Origin: Rhipidocladum racemiflorum
Taxonomy: Eukaryota > Streptophyta > Magnoliopsida > Poales > Poaceae
Assembly (NCBI GenBank): GCA_036346355.1
Contig: CM070588.1
Location: 21,189,914 to 21,253,913 of the forward strand
DNA: 64,000 nucleotides
Direction: 5' to 3'
Below are positions 23,141 through 39,185 of the stretch, piece by piece. The position numbers and the translations under genes are program-made. A model generated the notes under the pieces. That model searched no databases. It saw only the letters and a list, made by a program, of their open reading frames with translations, and had not been told where the DNA came from. Positions within the stretch are counted from its first letter, which is position 1. Every line of letters starts with the position of its first letter.

Positions 23141-24867
23141 TGTGATACTACGGTATGGTGTGACATTATAAAATGTGAAATTAGAGAATAAAACCTTACG
23201 GCCTGAGGTTTACTCGCGTTTTTGGGCCTTATGAAGTGATGTGTCACCACGGAGTGTCGTAATCTTATAAAATGTGGATGTTGAGGTCAAAACATTACAA
23301 AATATGTAAATGGAGGTTAAAACTTTACGTTATGCCGTTTATAGCGTGTTTTTGGGCCGTTTTCGGGTGTTTTGGGCCTCTCCGGGGGACTTTGGGCCTT
23401 GGGGGTTGAGTTCGGCCTCCGGTGGAAGGTTTTGGGCCCAAGGGGGGGACTTTTGGGCAGCCAAATCTGGCCCCTACCCGTTGGTGCACCCAAAACTCCC
23501 TCTCCCAACCCTAGCCGCCACCCCCAAGCCCCCCATGCGTCTCCACCCTTCCCCTTCCTCTCCATCTTCCCCCATGGTGCCACCACCCCTCTCCTCCCCT
23601 CTCCACCTCCCTTGCTGCCCCTAGGGGAGATCCTCACCTCAACACCTCGAAGATCCATCCATTCGAGCGCTCCGCGACGAGGAGATCCGGTGGATTTGGA
23701 GCGAGGAAAAGGATCGCGCGAACCGGGAGGAGATCTTTTGGGTTTTCATGCGTCGGGCGAAGGTATGGACATGGTACTCCTTGGGATTGGTCTAGGTACT
23801 GTTCTATGAGTGTTTATCAAGTTTTTAGATCAATTGGTGGTGCTGGAATTGAGTAGATTGGATTAGATCTAGATGTTGCCACGTTTCTGTTTTGGGACAG
23901 CATGAGCAGTCGACCTAGGTTTCAGTTTTTCGCCAATTTAGATTCGGAATCTGGTCATACGGATGTTGAAGAAGTTGTAGATAATTTCATTATCTTTCAG
24001 TGGATATAAGGAACGTTAAATTCCGATCAGCCGTTTGAAAGTTATGGTTGTTTTACCGAGCGTGTTAAAATCTGTGATGTGATTGGAACAGATCACGGTA
24101 TTTTGTAGATTAAAAAACTTTAGAGTCCGAATCATTCTTTCCCTATACCTAGAAAAAGTTGATAAATTTCCTAAGCTACACGAGGATGTACTCGTTTAAT
24201 TGATTCGGAGTTTTAGAACTCAAGTTATGCCTTTTGGAAGGCCGCTGTCCCGATGGGACAGAACCGCTGTTTTTGGGTTTTGCGAGTAGTTGGCAATGTC
24301 GGGGTAGATGAGGGTTTGCGTACTGTTTTGTGGGCATGATTGTGAGTGTGTGGTACCTATGTGCAGGTGGTGTGACCCCGGGAGGGCCTTCTACTTCTCC
24401 CCAATCCGTCGCCCGTGATTGAGGCAAGTGTATTGTAATGGATAGCGATTGTAGGTTGTTTGATTGATTGAGATTGAAGTTTGAATATATAATATGTTCA
24501 CATGCCATGCTTTAATGTTTGCCATTGATATGATGAGTATGTTTATTATGTGATGATGCCATGTGTTAATGTACAAGTTAAATATGATGTTGGCATAAAT
24601 GCATACATGGCATGTTACATGGCCCGGGCGGTGAGAAAGTCATAACTAGTTTGGGGAAGGTCGGTGAGGAAGTTATGACTAATCCGGAGAGCCATTGAGT
24701 AAGTCCTACATCGTGATTCCATCCACGTGGTGTTTGGAAGCGAGGAGTAGGCACCCTCCATCTTCGGGAAGGAAGGGGGGAGAGGGTGCACACCGACGGG
24801 TGTGTACTCAACCATACCGGTATGAGTTTCCAAGGAGACATGAGCATTGCATTGCATACATAGTGAT
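23141..24867 (+). repeat. Non-coding B element 5' LTR, first part
   Basis: It starts TGTGATACTACGG, matching TGTGACACTACGG at 39186, and is colinear with 39186-40913. It breaks at 24867 where the nested element begins and resumes at 34434. It contains the dyad CTGTCCCGATGGGACAG (24245-24261) and the palindrome CATACCGGTATG (24813-24824). A GC-rich block (23390-23780) gives long but unsupported frames. Confidence 0.92.
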
Positions 24868-27103
24868 TGTAACACCCCGGCATTTAATATGCCCGAATGC
24901 TACCAAACACAAGCTAAACAACAACTAAATACCACATTTAACATAAAATTCCAGCAAAGGTGCATAGGCTAAAAACCGAGATTTCGGCAGCACCTCCTTT
25001 GTTTTATCATGAATTTAAGGAACAGCAACAATATAGCATTATATGGCAATAAGAGAAACATCTAAAACAGCAATAAATAAAGTCTTAACGACAATAAGAG
25101 ACTAACATTAAGCTCTTAAGGTTCCAAGTGTCAAACAAACAATAGAACTCTCATTAACCAAGCTAAGACTTAATTTTAAAGACCATCACACGCAATTTAT
25201 TATCAAACTAAATGAATTGACTTGGGGAAACATTAAGGTGAAGCAACGTGTGAGCGTGTGACTATTCCCCTTTCCCGCATGCCGTTCTCATGGTACCTAA
25301 AACAACAAGAAAACACAAGGGTGAGTTCGAAAACTCAGCAAGCATACTGCAATGGACAACAAGCATAACAACATGGCAATATCATCTTCCATCATGTATA
25401 TCATCTCATTCATGATTATTTATCAATATCATCATCAATTTGTATGCGAAGTAATGCAATGCTCCTGACCCTCTGGAACCTCATACCGGTATGGGAAGTA
25501 CACACCCGTCGGTGTGCACCCTTTCCTCCCTTCCATCCCAAAGATGGAGGGTGCCTACTCGCTTCCAAACACCATGTGGATGGAATCACGACATAGGACT
25601 TACTCAATGGCGTTCCGGATTAGTCATAACTTTCTCACCGACCTTGCCGGACTAGTTAAGACTTTCTCACCGCCCTCGCCCTATCTCATGACATGCATGC
25701 AACCATGCCAATTATCATATTTAATTCACATATTAACACATGGCATCATAATATGTTAAACATGCTCATCATATCATATCATTCATTAACACATGGCAAG
25801 TGGACATATATCATGTAAACAATTCCATCTAATCTCAACATGCAACCTACAACTCGCTATCCATCACAACACACTTGCCTCAACCACGTGCAGCGGATTG
25901 GCGGGAAGAAGAGGGCACTTTCGGGGTCACACCACCTGCACATAGGAATCACACACTCACAATCATAGCCTCCAAACAGTACACAAACCCCCATCTAACC
26001 CGACATTGCCAACTACTCGCAAAACCTAAAAACAGAGGTTCTGTCCCGGCGGGACAGCAGCCTTGCAAAAGGCATAACTTGAGTTCTGGGACTCCGAATG
26101 AATTAAGCAGTACACCCTCGCGTAGCCTAGGAAATTTCCCAACTGTCTCTAGGTATAAGGAAAGTCTGATTCGGCCTCTAAAGTTGTTTAATCTACAGAT
26201 TACCGAGATCTGTTCCAATTACGTCACAGATTTTTAGGTGCTCGGTAAAACAGCCATAACTTTCAAACGGCTGATCGAAATTTAACGTGCTTTACGTCCA
26301 CGGAAATATAATTAAATTATCTACAACTTCCTAGAAGTCCGTACGGTCAGATTCGAAATTTAAATTGACGAAAACTCGAACCCTAGCTCGACTGCTCAAT
26401 CTGCCCGAAAACAGAAACGTGGACAAGTTTAGATCTAAACCAAATTACTTCAAACCAACGCCTCCAATTGATCTAAAAACATCATAAACATCCTAATAAC
26501 AGTACCTAGATCAATCCCAAGGATCCCCATGTTCATACCTTTGCCCGAAGCACAAAACTCCAATCAATCTCCGCGGATCGCTCCTCGCTCCACGTTCCTC
26601 GCTCCTCGCTCCTCGCTCCTCGCTCCTCGCTCCTCGCTCCACGGAATGAATCCACGAGGTGCAGGGGTGGGGAGGCCACCCTAGGGCAGCAAGGGGTGGA
26701 GGGGAGGTGGTGTGGAGGTGGAGGAAGGGGAGGCTAGGGGGGCGCACAAGAGGGAGAGGGAGAGGGGTGGCGGCTAGGGCTTGGAGGAGAGGTGGGGAGG
26801 GGCGCCAAGGCTGCAAGGGGCGGACCTTGGCTGGTTGTGAACGCAAGGGAGGGCAGGAGGAGCCCTTTTTACCAGCCCCCACACCCTCTCCTAGTCCAAT
26901 AAGAGTCCTCCTCAATCCCTCCAAAGCCCACCAAGGCCCAAAACTCCCCCGGGAAGGCCCAAAACCCCGAAAACAGCCCAGAAACGGCCCGGAAAAGCTA
27001 TTAACCTCCAATTCCTATGGTTTTAACCTTATTTCCACATCTCATACTGTATTTAACCTTATCATGTTCAATAATTAAGGATATGACACTCCGAGGTGTC
27101 ACA
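24868..27103 (-). repeat. Nested B element 3' LTR (2.2 kb)
   Basis: Left end TGTAACACCCCGG at 24868, right end GAGGTGTCACA at 27103. On the minus strand it starts TGTGACACCTCGG, clearly the family B LTR start. It carries six CCTCGCT units near 26594-26638 against three in the partner. Confidence 0.93.
26592..26642. repeat. CCTCGCT heptamer array, variable between the two LTRs
   Basis: Six successive TCCTCGC-type units here; the partner LTR at about 33932-33966 has three. The 21-base difference must have arisen after insertion, because both LTRs are copied from one template. Confidence 0.85.
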
Positions 27104-27117
27104 TTCTTCCCCCCTTC
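27104..27117 (-). other. Polypurine tract of nested B element
   Basis: The complement is GAAGGGGGGAAGAA, identical over 14 bases to the tract of the non-coding element (39172-39185). The flanking bases up to about 27145 match as well. Confidence 0.9.
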
Positions 27118-27190
27118 AACAGGATTCGACCTCGAATCTAAACGCACCAACACGAAACCCAGCAAAACCAAAGACAGCTAGGTTTTCACA

Positions 27191-30100
27191 TCACACACCT
27201 GAGGCGAAAAGTTCGGGATACTTCTCGCGCATGCGAGATTCCAGCTCCCAAGTCGCTTCTCTCTCGGTCTGATGTGACCACAGGACCTTGACAAACTTAA
27301 GCGTCCTGTTCTTCATCACTCGCTCTGAAGTCCCTAGAATTTCCACAGGACGGGACTCGAAGGTGAGGTCCTGCTCGCCAATGGTTCCAATGGAACCACC
27401 AACTCCGGATCATGCAAGTATTTCCTCAACATCGAGACATGGAACACATTATGCACACCTTGCATAGCTTCCGGTAGCCCCAGACGATAGGCCAACCTAC
27501 CAACTCGGGCGATGATAGGAAAAGGCCCAACATACCTTGGATCGAGCTTTCCTTTGGTGCCAAAACACCACACCCTTGGTGGGAGATACTCGCAAGAGTA
27601 CGCTATCACCCACCTCAAACTCCAAGTCTCGCCGCCTCACATCGAGCATAGCTCTTCATGCCTCTCTGGCTGCGAGAAGGTTCTGCCGTACCTCCGCCAC
27701 GCGATCAATAGTCTCTGAACACAATCCGGTCCAAGAATCGCTCTCGCCCACTGCATTCCAACAAAGTGGCGATCTGCACTTCCGGCCATATAGTACCTCA
27801 TAAGGAGCAGCCCGGATCTTTGGAATGATAGCTGTTATTGTAAGCAAACTCCGCAAGAGGCAAATGATCCTCCCAGCTACCTTTCCAAGCCATCACACAG
27901 GCCCTGAGCATGTCTTCCAATGTCTGGATGGTACGCTCAGACTGCCCATCCGTCTGAGGGTGAAAAGCGGTACTAAGGCGAAGCTGCGTACCCAAAGCAC
28001 TCTGCAAACTCTCCCAGAACTTGGAGACGAACTTCGCATCCCGATCAAAAATAATGGTCTTAGGTACACCATGCAGTCTCACAATCTCCCGCACATAGAT
28101 GGGAGCCAACTCGCTCATGAATTGGTCGTGCGGATAGGAATGAAATCTTGCAGACTTGCTGAGACGGTCCACCACAACCCAAACAGCATCCTTCCCTCGT
28201 GGAGAACGAGGTAAACCAACCACAAAATCCATGGAGATGTCATCCCATGGCCATACAGGAATCTCCAAAGGCTGCAACAAGCCAGCGGGACGCTTATGCT
28301 CAGCTTTGATCTTCTGGCAAATCCCACAAGACGCCACATACTTGGCAATATCCACTCTCATCCTTTTCCACCAGAAATTCTTCTTCAAGTCCCTGTACAT
28401 CTTGGTCTCCCCAGGATGGACCGTGTACGGGTGCGATGAGCTTCTTTCAGGATGTCTTCTTTCACTTGAGATTTCTGGGCACGCCTGCACGGCCCTGAAA
28501 CCTCAAAGCTCCGCATCATCAACAGTAAAGTCTCCGGACTTGCCATCCTCAAGGCGTTTCCTCACTGCTGGAGCAAACGATCATCTTTGTTGTGCCTCTA
28601 CTTTGCACGCTTTCGAGGAATCGGACTCAAGAATCATTTGAGTTTCAGCCTGCACGGTCCCATAAAGCAATAGGAGACTCCCAAGCGCTCAAAATCAGCA
28701 ACAAGACAATCAACAACAGGGGCATTGTCTTGCATCGAGGGCGTCGGCCACCACATTTGCTTTCCCCGGATGATACTGGATAGTGAGGTCATAATCCTTT
28801 ATCAACTCTAGCCACCTCCTCTGCCTCAAGTTCAAATCTTTCTGAGTAAAGATGTACTTGAGGCTCTTGTGATCAGTGAAAATATCACAAGACTCACCGT
28901 CTGTAATGCCTCCATATCTTCAATGCAAACACCATGGCGGCTAGCTCAAGATCATGCGTGGGATAATTTCGCTCATGCTTTTTCAACCGCCTCGAAGCAT
29001 AAGCAATCACCTTGCCCTCTTGCATGAGCACACACCCAAGTCCCAACCGAGAAGCATCGGAATAAACAGTGAAAGCGCTTCCCAGGCTCGGGAAGGGTAA
29101 GAACGAGAGCATCACTAACTTCTCCTTCAAAGTGCGTAAGCTGTGCTCACACTCTGCGATCCACTGGAATTTCATCCCTTTCGAGTCACCGTGAAAGTGG
29201 CTTGGCAATGATAGAGAAATCCTGCACAAAACGCCGATAGTAGCCAGCCAACCCAAGGAAACTATGCACCTCTTTGACATTGGAAGGCCTCTTCCAGTCC
29301 AAAACTATTTGAGACTTTGCTAGGATCTCTGAGATATGCCCTCTGGATTGATGATGTGGCCAAGAAAACCACTTCAAATCCGAACTCGCACTTTTCAGCT
29401 TAGCAAAGAATTGATTCCCCTCAGTACTCAGCACAAGCCTCAAGTGTCGCTCATGCTCCTCTTCTGATTTAGAGTAAATCAGAATGTCATCGATGAACAC
29501 TACCACAAACTCATCAAGGTACTTGTGTAGCATACTGTTCATCGCCTCCATAAAGACAGCAGGGGCATTAGTTAGTCCAAAAGACATAACTTTAAATTCA
29601 TAATGCCCATACCTAGTGGAGAAAGCAGTCTTCTCAATGTCCTGCTCCCTCACACGGATCTGATTGTACCCGATCAAGATCAATCTTGGAGAACACCTTT
29701 GCTCCCTTCAGTTGGTCAAACAGATCCTCGATGCGAGGCAAAGGATACTTGTTTTTGACTGTTACTTGATTAAGAGCACGATAATCAATGCACATACGCC
29801 AACTCCCATCCTTCTTCGAGACGAAGAGGACGGGTGCTCCCCATGGCGATACGCTACGCCGAATGAAGCCCTTGGCCAACAGATTCTCCAACTGCTTCTT
29901 CAACTCGTCTTGAAAAGGACGAGCCAAGCGGTATGGAGAGATAGAAATAGGTCGAGTGCCAGGAACAAGGTCAATACGAAACTCCACATTCCTCACAGGA
30001 GGTAGACCAGGCAACTCGTCAGGGAACACATCAACGAACTCCTTCTCTACAGAAATCTCCTCAATGGGAACTGAGGAAGATGGCTTCTCAGACAAAGTCA

Positions 30101-30530
30101 TGAGGAAACCCAACAGCCTCAAACGCCGAGGAAAACAAACTAGTCAAAGCAAAGACGGAATCGAGGGTATACCACCCTGAAAGGTCAACTCTTCCCCCAC
30201 GGGCCTGCAAGGCAACTGTCTTCCGAAACAACAGATCTTAGCACGGCATCGATGCAGCCACCCATGCCCAAAATGATATCAAAAGGAGCCAACTGGATCA
30301 CCATGAGATTGGCAAAGAAAACCTCATCATCAATGGCAATGGTGCAACCAGGGCAAACCAAAGAACTAGCAATCAACCCCTAGGAGAATCGACTAACACG
30401 GACTCGTAAATCCGCTGAACTCCCAACTTAGCTCTACTAGCAAACTCCGACGACACAAAAGAGTAGGATGCTCCGAATCAAAGGGAACAAAGGCATCAAC
30501 GGAATCCACGAGCAGTACCTGAAACCACCT
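27191..30530 (-). pseudogene. pol: Nested B pol: protease, RT, RNase H, integrase, chromodomain
   Basis: In order on the minus strand: protease (about 30530-30185; the DSG site near 30455 has lost a base); reverse transcriptase (30122-29300) with [26 protein letters not shown] and FIDDILIYS; RNase H (about 29280-28800); integrase with zinc finger (HPYTVHPG, CGIC) and all three catalytic acids visible (MDFVVGLP, IIFDRDAKF, GQSERTIQTL) at 28490-27800; a GPY/F-type module (RYVGPFPII) at about 27545; and a C-terminal chromodomain (LTFESRPVEIL ... EATWELESR) ending at the TGA at 27191-27193. At least four frameshifts break it, at about 30455, 29670, 29230 and 27650. The catalytic motifs are intact, so inactivation is slight or partly a sequencing matter. 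Confidence 0.88.
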
Positions 30531-31889
30531 CTAGATGCCCGGTGACTCGGCGGTCGGCAAAGCGTACAATCTGGTGGCGGCCGAAAGAAGGAGCCCCGAC
30601 TCGGTGATGCCCCAACAAGGCTGGGGCGGAGGAGGCAATCGAGGAGGAGCAGACGGCCGCGGGCACCCGATCTGCGGGTGGCGCCACGCAAAGGGTGGCT
30701 GAGAAACAGGGGCAGCCATCATGTGCACCGATCCTCCGAAGACGCTGGCCGAGTGGGAGGAGAAGGCACCGTCTCCCACTTGATGATGCTACCGGGTTCA
30801 TCCGCAGACTCGCCCCATATGGCCGGGCTTGCCCACAGTGGTTGCAACTCCGGTCCAACCACACTCTGAAGCACGGTGCTCGCCACCGCACTTGAAGCAC
30901 TTCATGCCCTGCCCGGCACAGATTTAACAGCCGCTCGCGAAGAAGACGATCGGGCGGCCCCATCTTAGCCTCTCGAGGAGGAGCCCTGTCCTCCCTTGAA
31001 CTTCTTGAAGGTGGGTCGCTGAGAGGACCCACCTCCTCCACCAAAGGTCCTCTTCGGCCCGCCTGGGCCGCAGGAACCCTGAACCTCCCGGTTACGCTTG
31101 TCCCGGAGAGCTCCAACTCGAGCTCCATGCCCTTCGCTTGCTCCACCATAGAGCGTAAGTCACGAGGACGATCGCCCCATGACAACTCTGAACTCCTGGT
31201 TGAGGCCCCTCACGGAACCTCCTAGCTTTCTCCCGATCGTCGGCCACACGGCAGACGGCGCACCACGCCGTTGAACTCCTTCTCATACTGCCACCGACCT
31301 CTTTCCTGGGAAAGAGTGGTCGAGTAAGCTCCATCCTCTCAAGGAAAGACTGGATGGAACTTGGCTCGAAGCGAGCCACAAAGTCCTCCTGTGTCATCGA
31401 CCCAGATCGGGGCTCTAGCGGCCAGAACCCCCTCCCACCAGATATCGGCTTGGCCCTTCAAATGAAAAGCCACAAAGCGAGTCCTCTGAACCGAGGTCAA
31501 ATCTAGGACCTCAAACTGCTTTCTCCATGTACCGCAGCCAATCTGGATCGATCAGCGTGCTGCTCGCCGAAAGTGTCAAGACGGAGGGACATCCACTCCT
31601 GGAGACTCATCCTCGGCTCCGTGCAATGGGGCAACAACAAGGGCCACCGCAGGGGAGGCACAACAGCGGGGCTGCCCGCAATCGCTAGCGTAGCTCCTGA
31701 ATCTCCCTGCGAGCCTGAACTAAATCTTCATTTGCGGCGGGCACCCCCTTCCCAGCCGTCTGGGAAGCTCCTCCCGAGCTGGCCCACGAGCATTAAGCGA
31801 ACGCTACCCTCAAAGAATGCACTCCTCAACTCCTGGGAGCCTCGCCTGGCCTCCACGCCACGGCGTCCACGGCCTCTACCCCTCGGCAT
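30531..31889 (-). pseudogene. gag: Nested B gag (broken)
   Basis: The ATG at 31889-31887 starts MPRGRGRGRRG, a basic N-terminus, about 310 bases from the primer site. The capsid region is spread over frames at about 31600-31090. A first zinc knuckle, CFKCGGEHRASEC (C-x2-C-x3-H-x4-C), lies near 30905-30869. It is followed by CNHCG and, after a frame change, GHMGRVC, a second knuckle of standard spacing broken by one indel near 30835. The Pro/Arg-rich link to protease follows. At least three frame changes occur. Gag would package element RNA, possibly including that of the non-coding B element, which has the same leader. Confidence 0.75.
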
Positions 31890-32197
31890 GGCTGCTTTAG
31901 GCAGACAACCACCCAAACACGAAAGCACACAATCAAGATCATAGATCAAACATCATCATAAGCATATTCCTTATCACATAATCAAGCGCGATGCAATGAC
32001 GAACCAAAACCCATCCTATCATGCATCCAAGTGTGTCAGATTTTAGATTAGTTATACCACTTTTACAAGTTTTAACGTTGCTATCCTATAACAACGTTTT
32101 AGTTAGAACCTAAGCCATGTTTCTAAGTTATTCCACATCATATTTTAGTTGCAACTTAAGGTATGACACTAAAAATACATATTCCAAGGACCTACAA

Positions 32198-32210
32198 CCG
32201 CTCGATACCA
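32198..32210 (-). other. Primer binding site of nested B element, one base short
   Basis: The complement reads TGGTATCGAGCGG; the other B copies and element A have TGGTATCAGAGC or close. The missing A of CAG would weaken pairing with initiator Met tRNA unless it is a sequencing error. Confidence 0.8.
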
Positions 32211-32212
32211 AT

Positions 32213-34433
32213 CATAACACCCCGGCATTTAATATGCCCGAATGCTACCAAACACAAGCTAAACAACAACTAAATACCACATTTAACATAAAATTCCAGC
32301 AAAGGTGCATAGGCTAAAAACCGAGATTTTGGCAGCACCTCCTTTGTTTTATCATGAATTTAAGGAACAGCAACAATATAGCATTATATGGCAATAAGAG
32401 AAACATCTAAAACAGCAATAAATAAAGTCTTAACGACAATAAGAGACTAACATTAAGCTCTTAAGGTTCCAAGTGTCAAACAAACAATAGAACTCTCATT
32501 AACCAAGCTAAGACTTAATTTTAAAGACCATCACACGCAATTTATTATCAAACTAAATGAATTGACTTGGGGAAACATTAAGGTGAAGCAACGTGTGAGC
32601 GTGTGACTATTCCCCTTTCCCGCATGCCGTTCTCATGGTACCTAAAACAACAAGAAAACACAAGGGTGAGATCGAAAACTCAGCAAGCATACTGCAATGG
32701 ACAACAAGCATAACAACATGGCAATATCATCTTCCATCATGTATATCATCTCATTCATGATTACTTATCAATATCATCATCAATTTGTATGCGAAGTAAT
32801 GCAATGCTCCTGACCCTCTGGAACCTCATACCGGTATGGGAAGTACACACCCGTCGGTGTGCACCCTTTCCTCCCTTCCATCCCGAAGATGGAGGGTGCC
32901 TACTCGCTTCCAAACACCACGTGGATGGAATCACGACATAGGACTTACTCAATGGCGTTCCGGATTAGTCATAACTTTCTCACCGACCTTGCCGGACTAG
33001 TTAAGACTTTCTCACCGCCCTCGCCCTATCTCATGACATGCATGCAACCATGCCAATTATCATATTTAATTCACATATTAACACATGGCATCATAATATG
33101 TTAAACATGCTCATCATATCATATCATTCATTAACACATGGCAAGTGGACATATATCATGTAAACAATTCCATCTAATCTCAACATGCAACCTACAACTC
33201 GCTATCCATCACAACACACTTGCCTCAACCACGTGCAACGGATTGGCGGGAAGAAGAGGGCACTTCCGGGGTCACACCACCTGCACATAGGAATCACACA
33301 CTCACAATCATAGCCTCCAAACAGTACACAAACCCCCATCTAACCCGACATTGCCAACTACTCGCAAAACCTAAAAACAGAGGTTCTGTCCCGGCGGGAC
33401 AGCAGCCTTGCAAAAGGCATAACTTGAGCTCTGAGACTCCGAATGAATTAAACGAGTACACCCTCGCGTAGCCTAGGAAATTTCCCAACTTTCTCTAGGT
33501 ATAAGGAAAGTCTGATTCGGCCTCTAAAGTTGTTTAATCTACAGATTACCGAGATCTGTTCAAATTACGTCACAGATTTTTAGGCGCTTGGTAAAACAGC
33601 CATAACTTTCAAACGGCTGATCGGAATTTAACGTGCTTTACGTCCACGGAAAGATAATTAAATTATCTACAACTTACTAGAAGTCCGTACAGTCAGATTC
33701 GAAATCTAAATTGACAAAAACTCGAACCCTAGCTCGACTGCTCAATCTGCCCGAAAACAGAAACGTGGACAAGTTTAGATCTAAACCAAATTACTTCAAA
33801 CCAACGCCTCCAATTGATCTAAAAACTTCATAAACATCCTAATAACAGTACATAGGTCAATCCCAAGGATCCCCATGTTCATACCTTTGCCCGAAGCACA
33901 AAACTCCAATCAATCTCCGCGGATCGCTCCTCGCTCCACGTTCCTCGCTCCTCGCTCCTCGCTCCACGGAATGAATCCACGAGGTGCAAGGGTGGGGAGG
34001 CCACCCTAGGGCAGCAAGGGGTGGAGGGGAGGTGGTGTGGAGGTGGAGGAAGGGGAGGCTAGGGGGGCGCACAAGAGGGAGAGGGAGAGGGGTGGCGGCT
34101 AGGGCTTGGAGGAGAGGTGGGGGAGGGGGGGCGCCCAAGGCTGCAAGGGGCGCACCTTGGCTGGTTGTGAACGCAAGGGAGGGCAGGAGGAGCCCTTTTT
34201 ACCAGCCCCCACACCCTCTCCTAGTCCAATAAGAGTCCTCCTCAATCCCTCCAAAGCCCACCAAGGCCCAAAACTCCCCCGGGAAGGCCCAAAACCCCGA
34301 AAACAGCCCAGAAACGGCCCGGAAAAGCTATTAACCTCCAATTCCTATGGTTTTAACCTTATTTCCACATCTCATACTGTATTTAACCTTATCATGTTCA
34401 ATAATTAAGGATACGACACTCCGAGGTGTCACA
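32213..34433 (-). repeat. Nested B element 5' LTR
   Basis: Colinear with 24868-27103. Its inner end is CATAACACCCC where the partner has TGTAACACCCC, so the terminal CA (minus strand) has become TG. That end would be a poor integrase substrate, but new copies regenerate LTR ends from both LTRs. It contains the dyad CTGTCCCGGCGGGACAG (33386-33402). Confidence 0.92.
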
Positions 34434-35004
34434 GTGATGATGATATTGTTATGTGATCTTGAATGAGATGATATACCTGATGTGAGACATTATTGCCATG
34501 TTATTGTTCTTGTTGTCGATTGCAATATGCTTGCTGAGTTTCGAACTCACGCTTGTGTTTACTTGTTGTTTTAGGTACCACGAGACTGGCATGCGGGGAA
34601 GCGAAATAGACACACTTCCACACGTAGTTTCACTCCTTTGATTTCACAAGTCATTCAATTAGTGTTGAGAATAAATTGCGTGTGATGATCATTGCTTTAA
34701 GGTTTAGCTTTGCTAAATGAAAGTCTTTTCGTTCGTTTCACTCTTGGAGTCATCATATGTTTGGAACTAGACTTATATTGTTTCTAAGTCGTTAATGATT
34801 GTTGTTTTTAGTTGTCTCTTCTATTCCATATATTGTTAAACTGTTGTTGTCCCATCAAATCATGTTAAAACAAAGGAGATGCTGCCGAAATCTCGGTTTT
34901 TAGCATGTGCGCCTTTGCTGGAATTTATGGTTAATTGTGGTGTTTAGATGTTGTTTAGCTTATGTTTGGTACCATTCAGGCATATTAAATGCCGGGGTGT
35001 TACA
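34434..35004 (+). repeat. Non-coding B element 5' LTR, second part
   Basis: It starts with the duplicated GTGAT, continues the LTR broken at 24867, and ends GGGGTGTTACA at 35004. Colinear with 40912-41482. Confidence 0.92.
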
Positions 35005-35205
35005 GTTGGTATCAGAGCGGGCTGTAGATCCTTGGAATATGTATTTTTAGTATCATACCTTAGGTTACAACTAAAATATGATGTGGAATAACATAGAAAC
35101 ATGGCTTAGGTCTTAACTAAAATTTTGTTATAGGATAGCAAAATTAAAACTTGCAAAAGTGGTATAACTAATCTAAAATTTGACACACATGGATGCACAG
35201 TAGGA
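35005..35205 (+). promoter_or_regulatory. Leader shared with the coding B element (possible packaging region)
   Basis: These 200 bases are clearly related to the complement of about 32210-32030 in the coding element: the same runs around ATCATACCTTAGGTTACAAC, GAATAAC, ACATGGCTTAGGT and TTATAGGATAGC. Similarity stops soon after ATGGATGCA. Sharing just LTR, leader and polypurine tract is what trans-mobilised partners need; the packaging role is inference. Confidence 0.65.
35007..35018 (+). other. Primer binding site of non-coding B element
   Basis: TGGTATCAGAGC, two bases after the LTR, complementary to the 3' end of initiator Met tRNA. It is intact, so this copy kept its priming sites though it has no genes. 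Confidence 0.92.
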
Positions 35206-35262
35206 AAGGGTATGGGTATCGTTTCTTTACGCTTAAATATTGTATTTAAGCTATGATGTTGA

Positions 35263-39171
<3,909 letters not shown>

Positions 39172-39185
39172 GAAGGGGGGAAGAA
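39172..39185 (+). other. Polypurine tract of non-coding B element
   Basis: GAAGGGGGGAAGAA immediately precedes the LTR start TGTGACACTACGG at 39186. Confidence 0.92.

Larger units (their letters stand above)
24868..34433 (-). mobile_element. Nested coding family B Ty3/gypsy element, chromovirus type
   Basis: A 9.6-kb minus-strand element flanked by the duplication GTGAT (24863-24867 and 34434-34438). 5' LTR 32213-34433, primer site 32198-32210, gag 31889-30531, pol 30530-27191, polypurine tract 27104-27117, 3' LTR 24868-27103. The chromodomain-like tail, LTR size and Met-type primer site suggest a Tekay-like chromovirus. The LTRs differ by roughly one base per hundred by eye (not counted), so the insertion is young relative to its surroundings. 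gag and pol carry several small frameshifts. It lies in opposite orientation to the non-coding B element around it. Confidence 0.93.

Noticed and set aside
23310..23809. Frames of 104-145 codons in the non-coding B 5' LTR (also 39417-39915)
   Set aside because: They lie in the LTR, begin and end differently in the two LTRs, and carry no domain.
26511..27078. Overlapping 139-166-codon frames on both strands in the family B LTR
   Set aside because: Low-complexity Pro/Arg/Ser frames made by the GAGG-rich block and heptamer array; different in the partner LTR.
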